Assembly: GCF_036324505.1 (NCBI RefSeq)
Contig: NC_086366.1
Location: 5,763,427 to 5,827,426, forward strand
Length of the DNA: 64,000 bases
Direction: 5' to 3'
From: Eleginops maclovinus
Lineage: Eukaryota > Chordata > Actinopteri > Perciformes > Eleginopidae
In this document: positions 24,455-36,679 of the stretch, one piece after another
Position numbering within the stretch: position 1 is the first letter of the stretch
Layout of the letters: every line of letters begins with the position of its first letter
Translations under genes and position numbers: made by a program
Notes under the pieces: generated by a model
Told to the model about the DNA's origin: nothing
What the model saw: only the letters and a program-made list of their open reading frames with translations
The model's database searches: none

Positions 24455-24610
24455 CGATACCATATGTAACGTAACGATATCAGATGTACTGGTACCATAT
24501 GTAACGTAACGATATCAGATGTACTGGTACCATATGTAACGTTACGATACCATATGTAACAGTACCATATGTAACGTAACGATATCAGATGTACTGGTAC
24601 CACATGTAAA
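24455..24610 (+). repeat. 35-bp tandem repeat flanking the minisatellite
   Basis: GTACCATATGTAACGTAACG followed by ATATCAGATGTACTG recurs at 35-bp spacing (for example 24492 and 24527). It is built from the same ACCATATGT core as the main array. Confidence 0.85.
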
Positions 24611-24649
24611 GTAACGATACCATATGTAACGATACGAAACTAAACGATA

Positions 24650-25618
24650 TGTTTCTGATACCATATGTTACAATACGATATGTTACGATACCATATGTTA
24701 CAATACCATATGTTACGATACCATATGTGACGATACTATATGTTACAATACCATATGTGACGATACCATATGTGACATACCATATGTGACGATACCATAT
24801 GTGACGATACCATATGTGACGATACCATATGTGACGATACCATATGTGACGATACCATGTGTGACGATACCATATGTGACGATACCATATGTGACGATAC
24901 CATATGTGACGATACCATATGTGACGATACCATATGTGACGATACCATATGTGACGATACCATATGTGATGATACCATGTGTGACGATACCATATGTGAC
25001 GATACCATATGTGACGATACCATGTGTGACGATACTATATGTGACGATACCATATGTGACGATACCATATGTGACGATACCATATGTGACGATACCATAT
25101 GTGACGATACCATGTGTGACGATACCATGTGTGACGATACCATGTGTGACGATACTATATGTGACGATACTATATGTGACGATACCATATGTGACGATAC
25201 CATGTGTGACGATACCATGTGTGACGATACCATGTGTGACGATACCATGTGTGACGATACTATATGTGACGATACCATGTGTGACGATACCATGTGTGAC
25301 GATACCATGTGTGACGATACCATGTGTGACGATACCATGTGTGACGATACCATATGTGACGATACCATATGTGACGATACCATGTGTGACGATACCATGT
25401 GTGACGATACCATATGTGACACCATATGTGACGATACCATATGTGACAATACTATATGTGACGATACCATATGTGACGATATCATATGTGACGATACTAT
25501 ATGTGACGATATCATATGTGACGATACCATATGTGACAATACTATATGTGACGATACCATATGTGACAATACTATATGTGACGATACCATATGTGACGAT
25601 ACTATATGTGACGATACG
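24650..25618 (+). repeat. 15-bp minisatellite, unit GATACCATATGTGAC (~64 copies)
   Basis: A near-perfect array whose period of 15 is a multiple of three, so most frames stay open and give fake proteins of 260-355 residues (repeating SSHMV, VTYGI, TIPYV or DDTIC). Units differ mainly at one position (CATATG, CATGTG or TATATG), and like units occur in blocks. Two units have lost three bases (near 24776 and 25422). Diverged units with GATACGAAAC extend to about 24340 and 25720. Confidence 0.98.
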
Positions 25619-26399
25619 AAACGATTGATAAGATACATAACGATATAACACGATGCGGAACGGAACGGTACGAAACGAAACAATCTGATATGATACGATA
25701 CAGTAAAATACAAAACGAACGATACAGACAATTTTAAATTTTTTTCCTTTACAGCAGCTCCATTTGTAACATAAACAGGGAAAAATATTAAGACACGACA
25801 CAAGTTAACAGATATGTAACACTACATAACAATACTTTAGAACAGGAGAATAATTTGTCTACGCACCAAAATATCTAAGGTGGCGGAGAACATCAATTCC
25901 TTAATGTTGTGCTTTTACACATATTTTCAATGTGTTTCCAGGAGAGATGTTTGTCTATCTTCTAATATACTCTTCCTGAACAGAACTCTTCATGGGAAAC
26001 AAAGTCTCAATCTGTAAGACCTAAACCAGTGTGTACCAGAGAAACCTTTACGTAACTGCTTCTATCTACTCTCAGATGTAAAAACAGCCATCAGTACAAC
26101 ATGAAGAAAAACACGCTTTTGTTTCTTACTTAGATAAAGGATAACCAGCTGTAAAAGATACACTGGGGATAACCAATGGCATATCAGGGAGCGCAATGAA
26201 ATGGTATATCCTGTGAGCACTCGTGTTGCAGCTTTACTAGACAGTTCTGGGAAGTTGACGTGTTTGTTTGACAGAACAAAGGACTTCCAGCCTTCTGTTT
26301 TCACTCACTTCTTCTCTTCCTGCGAAAGACAAACAACAAAGAATGCTGATTTTTCTTTTCTTTCTTCAGAATGCCTTTTTAATTTCCTCCTCATTACTC

Positions 26400-26513
<114 letters not shown>

Positions 26514-27181
26514 TGAGTGTGAGAGTCTGAGTGTGAGTCTGAGTGTGAGTGTGTACTTGTGTTTCTGGGCAGCTCTCCAGTCTGTCATCTCAATCTGATC
26601 TCTATCACCCACGGCTGTCTGGCTGGGGTTATCTACGCAGAGGACCACCCCTGCTGAAGGGAAGAGGAGTGCAACACAGGAGCACCACTTGTCCTACCAA
26701 CATCCTCTTTCTCACGTCCTCCTTTACTTCTCCTCTTTCACTCATGGATCAATAACACCTGCTAAATTCTCTTCCTGTATTTATATCTCACTAGTGCTTT
26801 CAATTAGTTATATCATGGGGTGGGGATAAAACAAATACATGTGTGGTATTGTAATAAAGAAATACATGACAAACTGGTTAGAGAAATCCGAGGGTTTTTT
26901 ATTTTGTTTACACAAAATTTCCTGAATTATTGGCCTGAAGTCCGACAATTTTTGATGATTCATGGTAAACATCCGCAACTGTGGGTCAAAATTGGTAATT
27001 CTTTTTAAACACGTTTAGGTTTCCAGATCAATCGTTAACAGCCCTCTTTCTCTCCTTAACTCCATTCCTATTCATACCCTTTCTTCTTTATGACATATAA
27101 ATTGTTTTGCTCCATCACAGCCTTTCTTTTTCATACGAATGGTATATGTGTAGATCATACAAAAAACAAAGTTTAAAAACA

Positions 27182-27425
27182 TTAAAGCGACCCTATTGTG
27201 CTTTTCTCAGGGGGTTCCCTCACCTGTAGTGGGTAATATAGGTTTGTCTGCATGTAAATGGTCTGCAAAGGCTAGAATCCCAAAGTCCCTGAACATAGCG
27301 ACATCACTACGGAACACTTGCGCTTGTATTGGCTTGCGCTGCAACACATTGTACGTGATAGCAGTTCATTAGTCATAACAGAGCCGGCCAGCTTACCAAT
27401 CACAGCAGACTGAGCTTTCAATTCA
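27182..27425 (+). mobile_element. TTAA-flanked MITE, second subfamily, 5' half
   Basis: Starts TTAAAGCGACCCTATTGTGC, then GTAATATAGGTTTGTCTGCA and AAATGGTCTGCAAAGGCTAG, the left half that defines the second subfamily. It loses similarity after GCAGACTGAGC. Confidence 0.85.
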
Positions 27426-27599
27426 TTTCTTTTGGCCTGTTCAGAAAATAGTGTTCATTCATGGAATTTATTCTTCGGCCCCTGCACGTAGCAGATCATC
27501 ACTCACGACATGCTTTGACTCCATGACATATTGCTTAGTGTCAATATAAAAAACAGAAAAACAATGTCTGGACAGCCAATGGAATAAGTGCAACTGCAA

Positions 27600-28080
27600 A
27601 AAAACAAAACATGACAGACTCACGTCTCGGGCGGCCCACCCTTTTTGTCAGCGTTGATGGTTCCTTCCTCACTTCCTTGCTGCGAGATAAGGAGTTGGTC
27701 CGACCCTTTGGAGGGGTGTGTGTCTTAATCAAGATCTCTCTGTGCAGAAACACAAGCAGAATGAACAAATTAGACTTGGCAGAGACCAGGGGGGAGATTA
27801 TTAGGATTGGGATCTTGGACGGCATACAGGGAACTGGCTGCCTTCTCGTATACAAAGTTATCCAATTTAATTTCATATTGTTTTGTCTGTTGTTGACTCT
27901 GGTGGGGCTGCCAACATTCAGGCGTAGCATTTCCTTTGTTCATACAGTAACAGAGAAGAGGGGGGAGGAAAAAGACAAATTGCTTTCCTTACGAGCAAAT
28001 AGGTTCATTTCATCCTTTGGGTTCTCCGTATTTGCCTTCTCTATACCAGCTTAATCCATTCTTGGTTGTTCAATCTGGCA
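27600..28080. other. unexplained open stretch, overlapping frames on both strands
   Basis: 27611-28054 (+) is open for 147 codons and 27930-27541 (-) for 129 codons. Neither product resembles anything I know, and no convincing splice sites bound them. The plus-strand C-terminal part is hydrophobic. Confidence 0.2.
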
Positions 28081-28334
28081 AAATGAGTCCTTAATTCATC
28101 ACAGGCTGCGATCCAACATCAGATTAAAATCCTTTGATCCTCAAATCTTCCAGCAAAAGCTGAACTTGACAGTGTCAGTCTGATCTTTTGCATGGTTGAG
28201 CAAGGTGTTTGCATTTGAGCTGTTCCAGATCCATTTGCCCCACCAGTAAAGCTGCATATCATACTTAAACATATTCAGCTATAGACACACAAAACAAAAA
28301 GGGCCGACATGCACACGCATATACATTGATGCAA

Positions 28335-28520
28335 GTACTACTTATTTTGAGGTATTTGTAATGTACTTGAGTAGCTTCATTTAATGCTTCCTTATACTTT
28401 TACTCCATTACATTTATCTGACAACATTAGTTACTGTCTGATTTGCCAGTTAAAACAAGTAATACAAATATATATATCAACTAATATATTATAATGTACT
28501 ATTATGAATCAATCATACCC
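28335..28520 (-). mobile_element. fragment of ACTTGAGTA-type dispersed repeat
   Basis: AATGTACTTGAGTAGCTTCA and TACTTTTACTCCATTACATT are words of a common teleost repeat also seen at 35224-35460. Confidence 0.45.
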
Positions 28521-28641
28521 AACATTAGTCCACTCTTTAGCTGCTAAATTAAATTGATTTGCACATTAATGAATCACTAATTACAAGCCATTTATATAAT
28601 GTATTATTTTTGAAAATGGAAATTTGGCAATAAGGAGTACA

Positions 28642-29036
28642 TTAAAGACCCGTGATGATCATTTTCAGGTTTATATTAATATTTTGTGCCTCTACTCTGA
28701 CATGTCTCCATGCTTTAAAGCTCTTTATTGTTCTCATACTGCCTGTGCTGCAGCACCTCTTTTCACCCTCTGTCTGTAACCAGAGCCCAGTCTGCTCTGA
28801 TTGGTCAGCTGGCCGACTCTGTTGTGATTGGCCAACCGCTTAGAGGTTGTCCCGTCCCATCACATTCTGTGTTTAGAGCGCTAGCCAATAGAAAAGTGAG
28901 TGTTACATACTGATGTCATTATGTGCTGGAACTTTGGTATTTTTGCCTTTGCAGTCGATTTACATGCAAAACAAACCCTATACAACACACTACAGGAACC
29001 AGAATCCCCCCTCAAAGCATCACAGGGCCTCTTTAA
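28642..29036 (-). mobile_element. TTAA-flanked MITE, full-length inverted copy (395 bp)
   Basis: TTAA at 28642-28645 and 29033-29036. It carries every internal block in inverse order: CACCTCTTTTCACCCTCTGT, TCTGCTCTGATTGG, ACTGATGTCATTATG and the second-subfamily left end. Best template for the family together with 30585-30981. Confidence 0.93.
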
Positions 29037-30194
29037 GTAATTCTTACGACACTGTTTCACACACACACACAACCCCCCGTTAACCAGCCATGAATGCTTT
29101 CTAAGTACGTTCACTTTAACACATCTTGAACAAAACTTGACATTTATATCCCTCCTTCTCTCCAGTCCCCTTCTCAAAACTGTTAGCTGTGGCTTTATTC
29201 AAATCCCAAGCTACTAATTAGGCATTTGTTTTGAATCTGTCTCTTGATGTTGCCTGGTTGTTACATTTTTCCCACATTTGCATGTAGAGCGTGGGCACGC
29301 CCAGCCATTAAATCTATCTCCGGGCTCTCAGGGGGGTGGGGGGGTGAAGAGATGAATGACACATGAGAAAGAAAAAGAAATTAAAGATTATCAAAATTGC
29401 TTTTTTTCAGAGGTTAAGAGTGGGAGCAAGAACATGACAGATCTTGGGTAGAGTAAGCTATACACCAACAATGAAACCCATGAGCACATAGTACAGTTTA
29501 AAAAAGCAGAACTGAAATCTGAGCTGACAGAAATGCTCAGTTTTAGTTTAATGCACACAGTAAAGATCACGCACACTATTTAATGAACATATAGTTTCAC
29601 CTGCTGAATCAAAATCAAACATAACAGTAATCTGTCTGTTTTATGTCCCTGTAAGGACATTTTTGGACCCGATTGTGTTACATGCAACTTGTTTCTCCCC
29701 AAGCCTGATGAAGCCACATCAATGTGATCTCAATATAACTTCTAGGGTGCTCTGGTACATCATTTCCAAAGTCTTTGTTAAAGTAGGACAGTAGCTGTGT
29801 GACTAAAGATAAAGTGCTGTGTAAATAAAGATTGTGAGATGCTGCCAACTTCAGATTCCCACTCATCCCACTCTGAAGTCGTGAAAGGTTCCTCAGCTCC
29901 AGCCTACAAACACTCACGTTGCAAATGGTGACGTATTCCTTTCAAACTACATACATCACCTTGGTGTGTGTGTGCGTGTGTGTGTATGTGTGTGTGTGTC
30001 TCCCGTGTTGCCTTGACAACCTGTTTCTTTTTTTGTTTGCCCTTGGAGCCGGGAGCAGACTCACACCAACGCAGGAACAGAAAACCGGAACAGAGGGAGG
30101 ATGGAGGATCTCACCTCTCGACTGAACGACACCCACGACTCTCCCACCTGCCTCCACCTCTCGAGCAGCGGATGCAGGCTGATCGTGCCGACTC

Positions 30195-30584
30195 ATCTGC
30201 ATGGAGGAGAGACAAAAAATTGTGTCATACGTCAGCTTTAAGTTGCAATATCTTATTAGTCCAACGAAAGGCAAACTTGATCCATATCAATTTGCCTATA
30301 GGCAGGGATGTGACACTGAAATGCTGTTGCCACATTCAGATAAACCTAAGGGCCTTCTTCCTAGACTTATCATCTGCATTCAACACAATACAAGCAGACA
30401 TTTTGGTGCTAGAAATGGCCAAGAGGGAACTGAATCTATACATGATTTAGTAGTACCTGTTTTCTCCCCAACAGAGACCAGCTAGTGAAGGGGAACAAAA
30501 CCCTGTCATCTGCCATCAAAACCAATTTAGGGGCTTCTACCCAAAGCAATCATTTTTTCTGATGATATAGTGTAAATATCCACC
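30195..30584 (+). mobile_element. LINE reverse transcriptase remnant, left part
   Basis: LDPYQFAYRQG (30276 on) and, in another frame, FFLDLSSAFNTIQ (30355-30393) are the fingers and motif A of an L2/CR1/Rex-type reverse transcriptase. SDDIV at 30558-30572 stands where the YADD motif C should be. The frameshift and stops show it is dead. It stops at the MITE insertion. Confidence 0.8.
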
Positions 30585-30981
30585 TTAAACAGGTCCTAGT
30601 ATGCTTTTGTTTGGTTTTTTTTTTTCCTTTCTTATAGTGTGTTATATAAGTCTGCAAAGGCCGAAATCCAAAAGTTCTGGAACAAAGTGACATCAGTATC
30701 TAACCCTTATGTTCTATTGGATAGCACTCCAACACATTGTACGTGATAGGCTTAGGGGCGGGAAATCTCTGAGCGGTTGACCAATCACAACAGAGCCGAT
30801 CAGCTAACCAATCAGAGCAGACTAGGCTCTGGTTTCAGACAGAGGGTGAACAGAGGCTGCAGCACAGGCAGTATGAGAAAAATGAAGGGCTTTTTTGAGC
30901 ATTAAAGCATGGAGATATATCACAGTAGAGACACAAAATACAAATAGGAACCTGAAAATCGGGAAAAGATGTCCTCTTTAA
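30585..30981 (+). mobile_element. TTAA-flanked MITE, full-length, inserted into a LINE (397 bp)
   Basis: TTAA at 30585-30588 and 30978-30981. It carries a left half of the second subfamily (TGTTATATAAGTCTGCAAAG) and the usual right half. LINE reverse transcriptase sequence lies on both sides, so the insertion point and the TTAA duplication can be read directly. Confidence 0.93.
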
Positions 30982-31290
30982 GTCAGACAACCCTGGGGTG
31001 CAACATAAACAAAGTATTGAGATTAACACAAAGAAAACAAAGGAAATTGTTTTTGGCCTTCCATCTGACTCTCATGAAGTCCCTAATGTCCTCCATACTG
31101 AACAAAAACCAAACAGGGACTTTCATATAAATACTTAATGATTATTACCATACTGAATATACCTGTAAAAGGACAAGACATAACAGGTTATTCTCGTCGC
31201 CCCTCCTTAGGTCCTGTTTTTTAAGATCTGTGATTTTGAGTGTTCTCCAGCATTGCAATACTACATGTACACGTGTCTGTCCACCTCATC
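30982..31290 (+). mobile_element. LINE reverse transcriptase remnant, right part
   Basis: INTKKTKEIVFG (31022 on) matches the segment after motif C in L2-type elements (consensus-like N.KKTKEIV.D). Decayed sequence at 31165-31260 resembles the RLFFLR-RSF end of the domain. Same strand and order as 30195-30584. Confidence 0.7.
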
Positions 31291-31573
31291 AAAGTAAAAA
31301 CTGCTCCACCAATTGGAAAAAACTGCTCAAAGATTGTAAGTCAACATGAAAAACACACTTTAAAATAAACACACACCCAGTATGATCAGTAGCTTTCTCA
31401 GTGATAGTGTAACTGTGATGTCAGCAATAAACAGGATATTTGAAATATCTCCTCCCATTAGAGCCCTTCATGCTGCTTTCCACTGTACCCCACAATCTCC
31501 ATGTTCCCTAGCAGCTGTGTTTGGCTGTAAACATCAGTTAGCTTATAGTTGGAACAAACAGCTTAAGAGTCAG

Positions 31574-31751
<178 letters not shown>

Positions 31752-32193
31752 AGAGTTTGGAATAGAAACAGAGCAGGTAACAGTGTCCCCTCTGAAAACA
31801 CGGATCAGTTTCTCCAGGTCTGGTATTTCTCCCTCTCCATCCCCCTTGTTTTAGGGTGTGTGTGGGATACTTCCCAGGGAACCAGACCCTGCAGTCCTGA
31901 CCCACCAATATCCTGAAACCCCCCTTCAGCACATTGTCAAACTACAGTGTGTGTGAGTGTGTTTTAGACATTGACAGTAAGGGAAGTCCATTTTATATAT
32001 ATACATATATATATAGTACGTTAAAAAAAAGTGCCTTAGGCTTGTTGTCAAGGTATTGCAAGAAAAGAAAAAACAAGAAACATGTACTCAACTGCAGCTG
32101 CCAGAAACAGACTGGAGGAGCATTACTAGAATTATTTTTGTAACCGTAACAACCTCTTCTTTTCAGATCAAATTGTATTGTGATAACTTTACA

Positions 32194-32402
32194 TTAAATA
32201 GGCTCTAACCTGCTCATATTCAGGTTCATATGTGTATTTTGTGCCTCTACTGTAGAGGTTTCTATGCTTTAATGTTCAAAAAGCTCTTTATTTTTCTCAT
32301 ACTGCCTGTGCTAGAGCAGCTCTTTTCACAGTCTGAACAGAGGGATTTTAGCCTTTGCAGACCATTTACATGGAGAATGGAAAACCCCTAAAAGCATAAA
32401 AA
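32194..32402 (-). mobile_element. TTAA-flanked MITE, inverted, internally deleted
   Basis: TTAA at 32194-32197, GCTCATATTCAGGTTCATAT and CTCATACTGCCTGTGCTAGA. It then jumps to TTTGCAGACCATTTACATGG and ends near AAGCATAAAA. Confidence 0.85.
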
Positions 32403-32774
32403 TCTCATTACTGATTCATCAGATGATTGTTCTCAATTACGCCATTGTTTTTGTCTATTTATGTCACAAAAATGAACTTCAAAGCCCTTGTTGATGTCTT
32501 CAAATGTCTTTATTTTGTACAAATAACCTAAAAATACTCAGTTTAATATCTTAGTATCATATTGCAGGGATAGAGAGCATGTTTTTGTAGTTGCAACCAC
32601 AGCAGTTGGCATCGGACTGGTTCCCCAGATAAAAAGCCAATGGGATTTTGCATGTGTTTTTCTTAGGATAAATTAGCTGTCATGCAGTGGGTAAGGAAGG
32701 TAGAACCCCTTTGCAGTAAGAAAAAAGAGGGAGGAGGTATAAATAACAACAAACCTGAAACTAAGGGGAGCAGG

Positions 32775-33153
32775 CAGGTTGCATCATAATGAGAGAAAAA
32801 CTGCAAAAGAAAATGATATGAAGAACACAAGTAGCAAAACACGGGCACATAAGGAAAATCCAGACACTGCCGGAGACAGGAAACCTCATGGGGAAACATT
32901 GACGACAAAGCGACAGAGAACACAAGGGAACACAGTCATATATAAACTCACAGGACTAATTACAATGAGACACAGCTGGAGAAGGCAGGCAAAAACACAA
33001 CGGCAGCAGGAGATTACACACAGGTGGATAGGATCAGGGCGAGGACGACTATCACAAAAGGCGGGAAAAGACAGGAAGTAAAACAATACAAGACACAAGG
33101 AAAAAACACACTTCAAAATAAAACAGGAAACAAAAAACTCCAGGATTATGACA
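32775..33153 (-). mobile_element. LTR-like repeat (possible Ty3/gypsy solo LTR)
   Basis: On the minus strand it begins TGTCATAATCCTGGAG, followed by TTTCCTGTTTTATTTTGAAG and, further on, a TATA-like TTTATATATGACTG, as in a promoter-bearing LTR common in fish. The 3' end and target duplication could not be fixed. Confidence 0.4.
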
Positions 33154-33159
33154 CAAACA

Positions 33160-35220
33160 TTGATATAGAGAGGAAAAAACACACACTTTCTTTGCATTTT
33201 CTAGCTGTAACATACAAGAGAGTAGGAGAACATAATGTTGATATTTTTAGACCTCTTTTGTCAGAACGCCGACATGAATCATGCAGTTTAGAAAAAAAAA
33301 CACCATCTGGGCAGATTCAGCTGTCCCGTCTGCATGTGAACTGAGAGGGAAAGCCTTTACACTGCGTCTGATGAACAAGCCTTTTGCGAGTCACACAGTG
33401 AGTCACAATGGAGACGCTGTCATCGTTTACAGGATCCGACGTTTCCACAGCTTTTATCGTTTTCTCTCTGGGTAAATGATGTGAAAGGAATAATCTACCC
33501 TTCCAACCCTATTGAAAGAGCAGGATTTATATACATTTTAAATCCTATAGAAACTAGGATTAACTAGGATTAAAAGTGTTTTTCTTTGTTTTGGCCTCGC
33601 CCATTTTCGGTTGGAAATATCAGCTGTCATTTGACTGGAGGGAAATACAAACTCACAAGGTTTTCACAAATCACAATTACAAAATGTATACCATCGTGCG
33701 TATTTTTTTCTACATGGAGCCCGAATACGATGGAAAACAATTACAGAATGTGATTGGAGATCGATGATCGGTATTGGTGTGTTTCAATAGGGGATGGATG
33801 TCCTGCAGGCAACAGGCTAACACTTAAACTGGGATTTCCATGTCTTGTCAGTGATTAATATTTCAATGCAGCATCTACAGTCACCACTTGGACTTTTAAC
33901 ATGACAACTGTTTCCTTTGCAATCAAAAAATAGACCGTGATTTACTTTGATGACTTATGCTAGCCTCATTAGCATCTCAGTGTAGCAGTAATGAAGAGTT
34001 TCCCACAGACGTACATGTATTGACTGATGGTGTCCTATTAAGGTATCTGTCCTCTGTGGGTGTCCTGAAGACTTTTTTTCATAGTGACAATAAATAAAAT
34101 TGTTATTTTGGATACATTTTGTGTTTGACCTGCAATACATGACAACGCAGCTTTGAGACATTCTCAAACTATTGTTTTTCGTTTACCGCAGATTCTTTGG
34201 TTTCAGCGGAAAGGGATGGGGCCGCCATTACACAAGGCAGTGACGTAGAGCTGCTCTCATCTGGCTGCATCCTACAGTAGTGGAAGTAGTAAGCTCCCAT
34301 TGATAACTGATGAATATAAAGCTATTTTCAAGAATGCTGTGCTATTCAAGTATTTTTATCAGCAAACGTAAAGCTATTACAAACGTAACACAATGAGCAC
34401 TAAACGCTTGAATCATCTCCTTTTTTCTAGTCTGATGTTCTGTATGTCATCGTAATTGAGCTAAAAATGCAGTGATTCGTCTCATTACACCGTGGAGGGA
34501 TACATGAAAGGTGAGTCACTTTAGCTTAAAATTGCAAAGTAGGGTACATAGTTTGCACGCTGACTGCAGAAGGCAGGAATGCAGGCCTGCTGTGGCTAGT
34601 TAGCCAGCAGGAGCTAAGCCGCATGCAGCGCAGTAAATAAAATGCAGTCTGTGCTGATCTGCTACACGGGCTGTTCTGTTCTGGTCTCGGCGTAATCAGG
34701 ACGAATGGAGAGCAGCTGTTTTTCGGGGGCATTGGGGAAACAGGAGGGAAAGGGGGTGCAAGAGGGAGAGAGAAATGGAGAAGGCAGAGTTACATGGGAA
34801 AAGAATGTGGGTGAAATGAATGGGAAGGGAACATGCCCAAGGCGAACTGTCAGGAGAAAAAAAAATGTAAGATCCAGCCTGATGCTTAACAGGGAGGTAT
34901 AGGAGGTGAAAACACGAGTAACGTTACGATTAAGCAGTTTTTTTACGAGTTTTCCACATATAGGAGATCCTGCGGCGTATGCAGGTGGAAGGAGAGGAAA
35001 AGGTCACCACGGCAACCCTATAAGTCGTGAGCTGCAGGCTTTAGTCACTCGCAGGACTCCCCTGAGATCCCCGTGACTCATGCAAAGATGTGACGTATGG
35101 CACGAAACTCTAAGCTTTGAGTCACAGCAGGGGGGTTCGAGGGCACGTAGTGATAATGGGATCGTGTCCCGTTCACTGCTCACTCTCCCCCCCCCCCCCA
35201 CTCCCCTTTCTTTCGCCTGT
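33160..35220. other. no gene seen in intergenic DNA
   Basis: 33180-34200 is AT-rich and unremarkable. 34200-35100 is more GC-balanced with purine-rich stretches (34690-34870). No exon was identified. Confidence 0.4.
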
Positions 35221-35223
35221 GCC

Positions 35224-35460
35224 CAGAGGTGGGAGAATACTCAGATCTTGTACTTAAGTAAAAGTAGATGTACCCGAGTGTAGAAATACTCTGTTAGAAC
35301 AACCCCTGGGTGGTACTAAACAATTATAATTGTGCAAAGTAACTGTAGGTATTAAATAAATGTAGTGGAGTAAAAGTACACTATTCCCCTCTGAATTGTA
35401 GGGGGGTAGTCAAAACATCTAAATATTCAAGTAAACTACAAGTCAAAATTGTACAGTATT
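35224..35460 (+). mobile_element. dispersed repeat of AGAGGTGGGAGAATACTC type
   Basis: CTTGTACTTAAGTAAAAGTA and ATGTAGTGGAGTAAAAGTAC are hallmark words of a common teleost MITE-like repeat. Confidence 0.55.
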
Positions 35461-35580
35461 TGAATCTGCTTAGTTACTTTCCCTGTCTGTGCCCATCTCC
35501 AGTTGTCCTCTCTGCTTTAATTCCCCCTCTCTATCTCGACTTACAGATCTCCCGCTCTCACTGCTGTTGCTGTCTCATAC

Positions 35581-35598
35581 AGGGGGGGGGGGGGGGGG
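35581..35598 (+). repeat. poly-G tract
   Basis: Eighteen G after an A, and a C run lies nearby at 35752-35764. The two could pair. Confidence 0.95.
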
Positions 35599-36179
35599 AA
35601 ACAGAAAGTGGTGCAGAGGAGGGAGGGATGAGTTTCACAGACGTGCCACCAGGCTGTACAAATTCCTGAAGGGCTGTGCATCCTGTCCCCACCTCTGCAG
35701 GGCTCACACACCATGCAGCACGTACGCATGCCTCACACACTCTAAAACACAACCCCCCCCCCCCCATCGCACTGCCACAATGGTGCCCACTCTTCCTCCA
35801 GCATACTCCCTATACGACAGGAAATGGTGACTTTTTCTTTCTTTCTTTCCATTATTATTCTCCTCTGCTTCCTGCACCAACAGTATTTTGCTCTGACAGG
35901 GAGAGCTGTGTCCATTGGACCACCCCGGCCTGCAACAGTTTGCCCGTTCCCTCCTGATTGATAAGTGAATTATCCTCAAAATCGCCTCAAGCCTTCTACC
36001 ATTCAAACTATCCAATTGATATGTACAATCTTTACTCATAAATAGAACAGCAACGATAGGTCGCCAGTTGCATGGTAGGGAAATGTATGAATTTCTAGTT
36101 AGGATGCTTTTTTTGTTCAACGCTATCCATAAAGTTGGCAGCACTTTAAAATCTTTAACAGCCCAGGAAATCCTAACCA

Positions 36180-36675
36180 ACGAACCAACAAACTAACTAA
36201 CAAACTAGATAACTAACTAACTGACTGACTGACTTGCTTACTAAATTGCTAACTAACTAACTGACAGACCGACTTACAAATACACTAAGTATCTAACTAA
36301 CTAACTTACTAACCAAATGACTAACTTATTAAATGACTAAGTAACTTACAAACTAACTACATGACTACTAAGTAAACAACTGAATGAATCACATAATAAC
36401 TAACTAAATAACCAAATGAATGAAAACTAACTAACAAAGTAAGTAACTAAAGGACCCACTAACTAAATTACTAAGTAACTTCATAACTAACACAATGAAT
36501 AACTGACTGACTAAGTTAACAACTGAATGATTAACTAACTTACTCAATAAATCACTAACTTACCAAATTTCCATTGAGTAAACTTAATAACTAACTAACC
36601 AAGTAAATAACCAAATGAGCAACTGACTGACCCACAAACTAACTAACTAACTGACCGACCGACTAACTAACTACT
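36180..36675 (+). repeat. degenerate (AACT)n array
   Basis: About 500 bp of AACTAACTAAC with GACT, AAAT and similar variants, with a period of four and heavily mutated. Confidence 0.9.
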
Positions 36676-36679
36676 ACTT

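Noticed and set aside
24650..25618. CRISPR-like direct repeats
   Set aside because: Units are contiguous with no spacers, and the DNA is vertebrate.
24736..25803. Frames of 263-355 codons on both strands
   Set aside because: They are read-through of a 15-bp minisatellite whose period is divisible by three. The sequence is purely repetitive and open in most frames at once.
34526..35201. Small frames around a GC-balanced stretch
   Set aside because: No recognisable domain or consistent splice sites; they overlap homopolymer runs.
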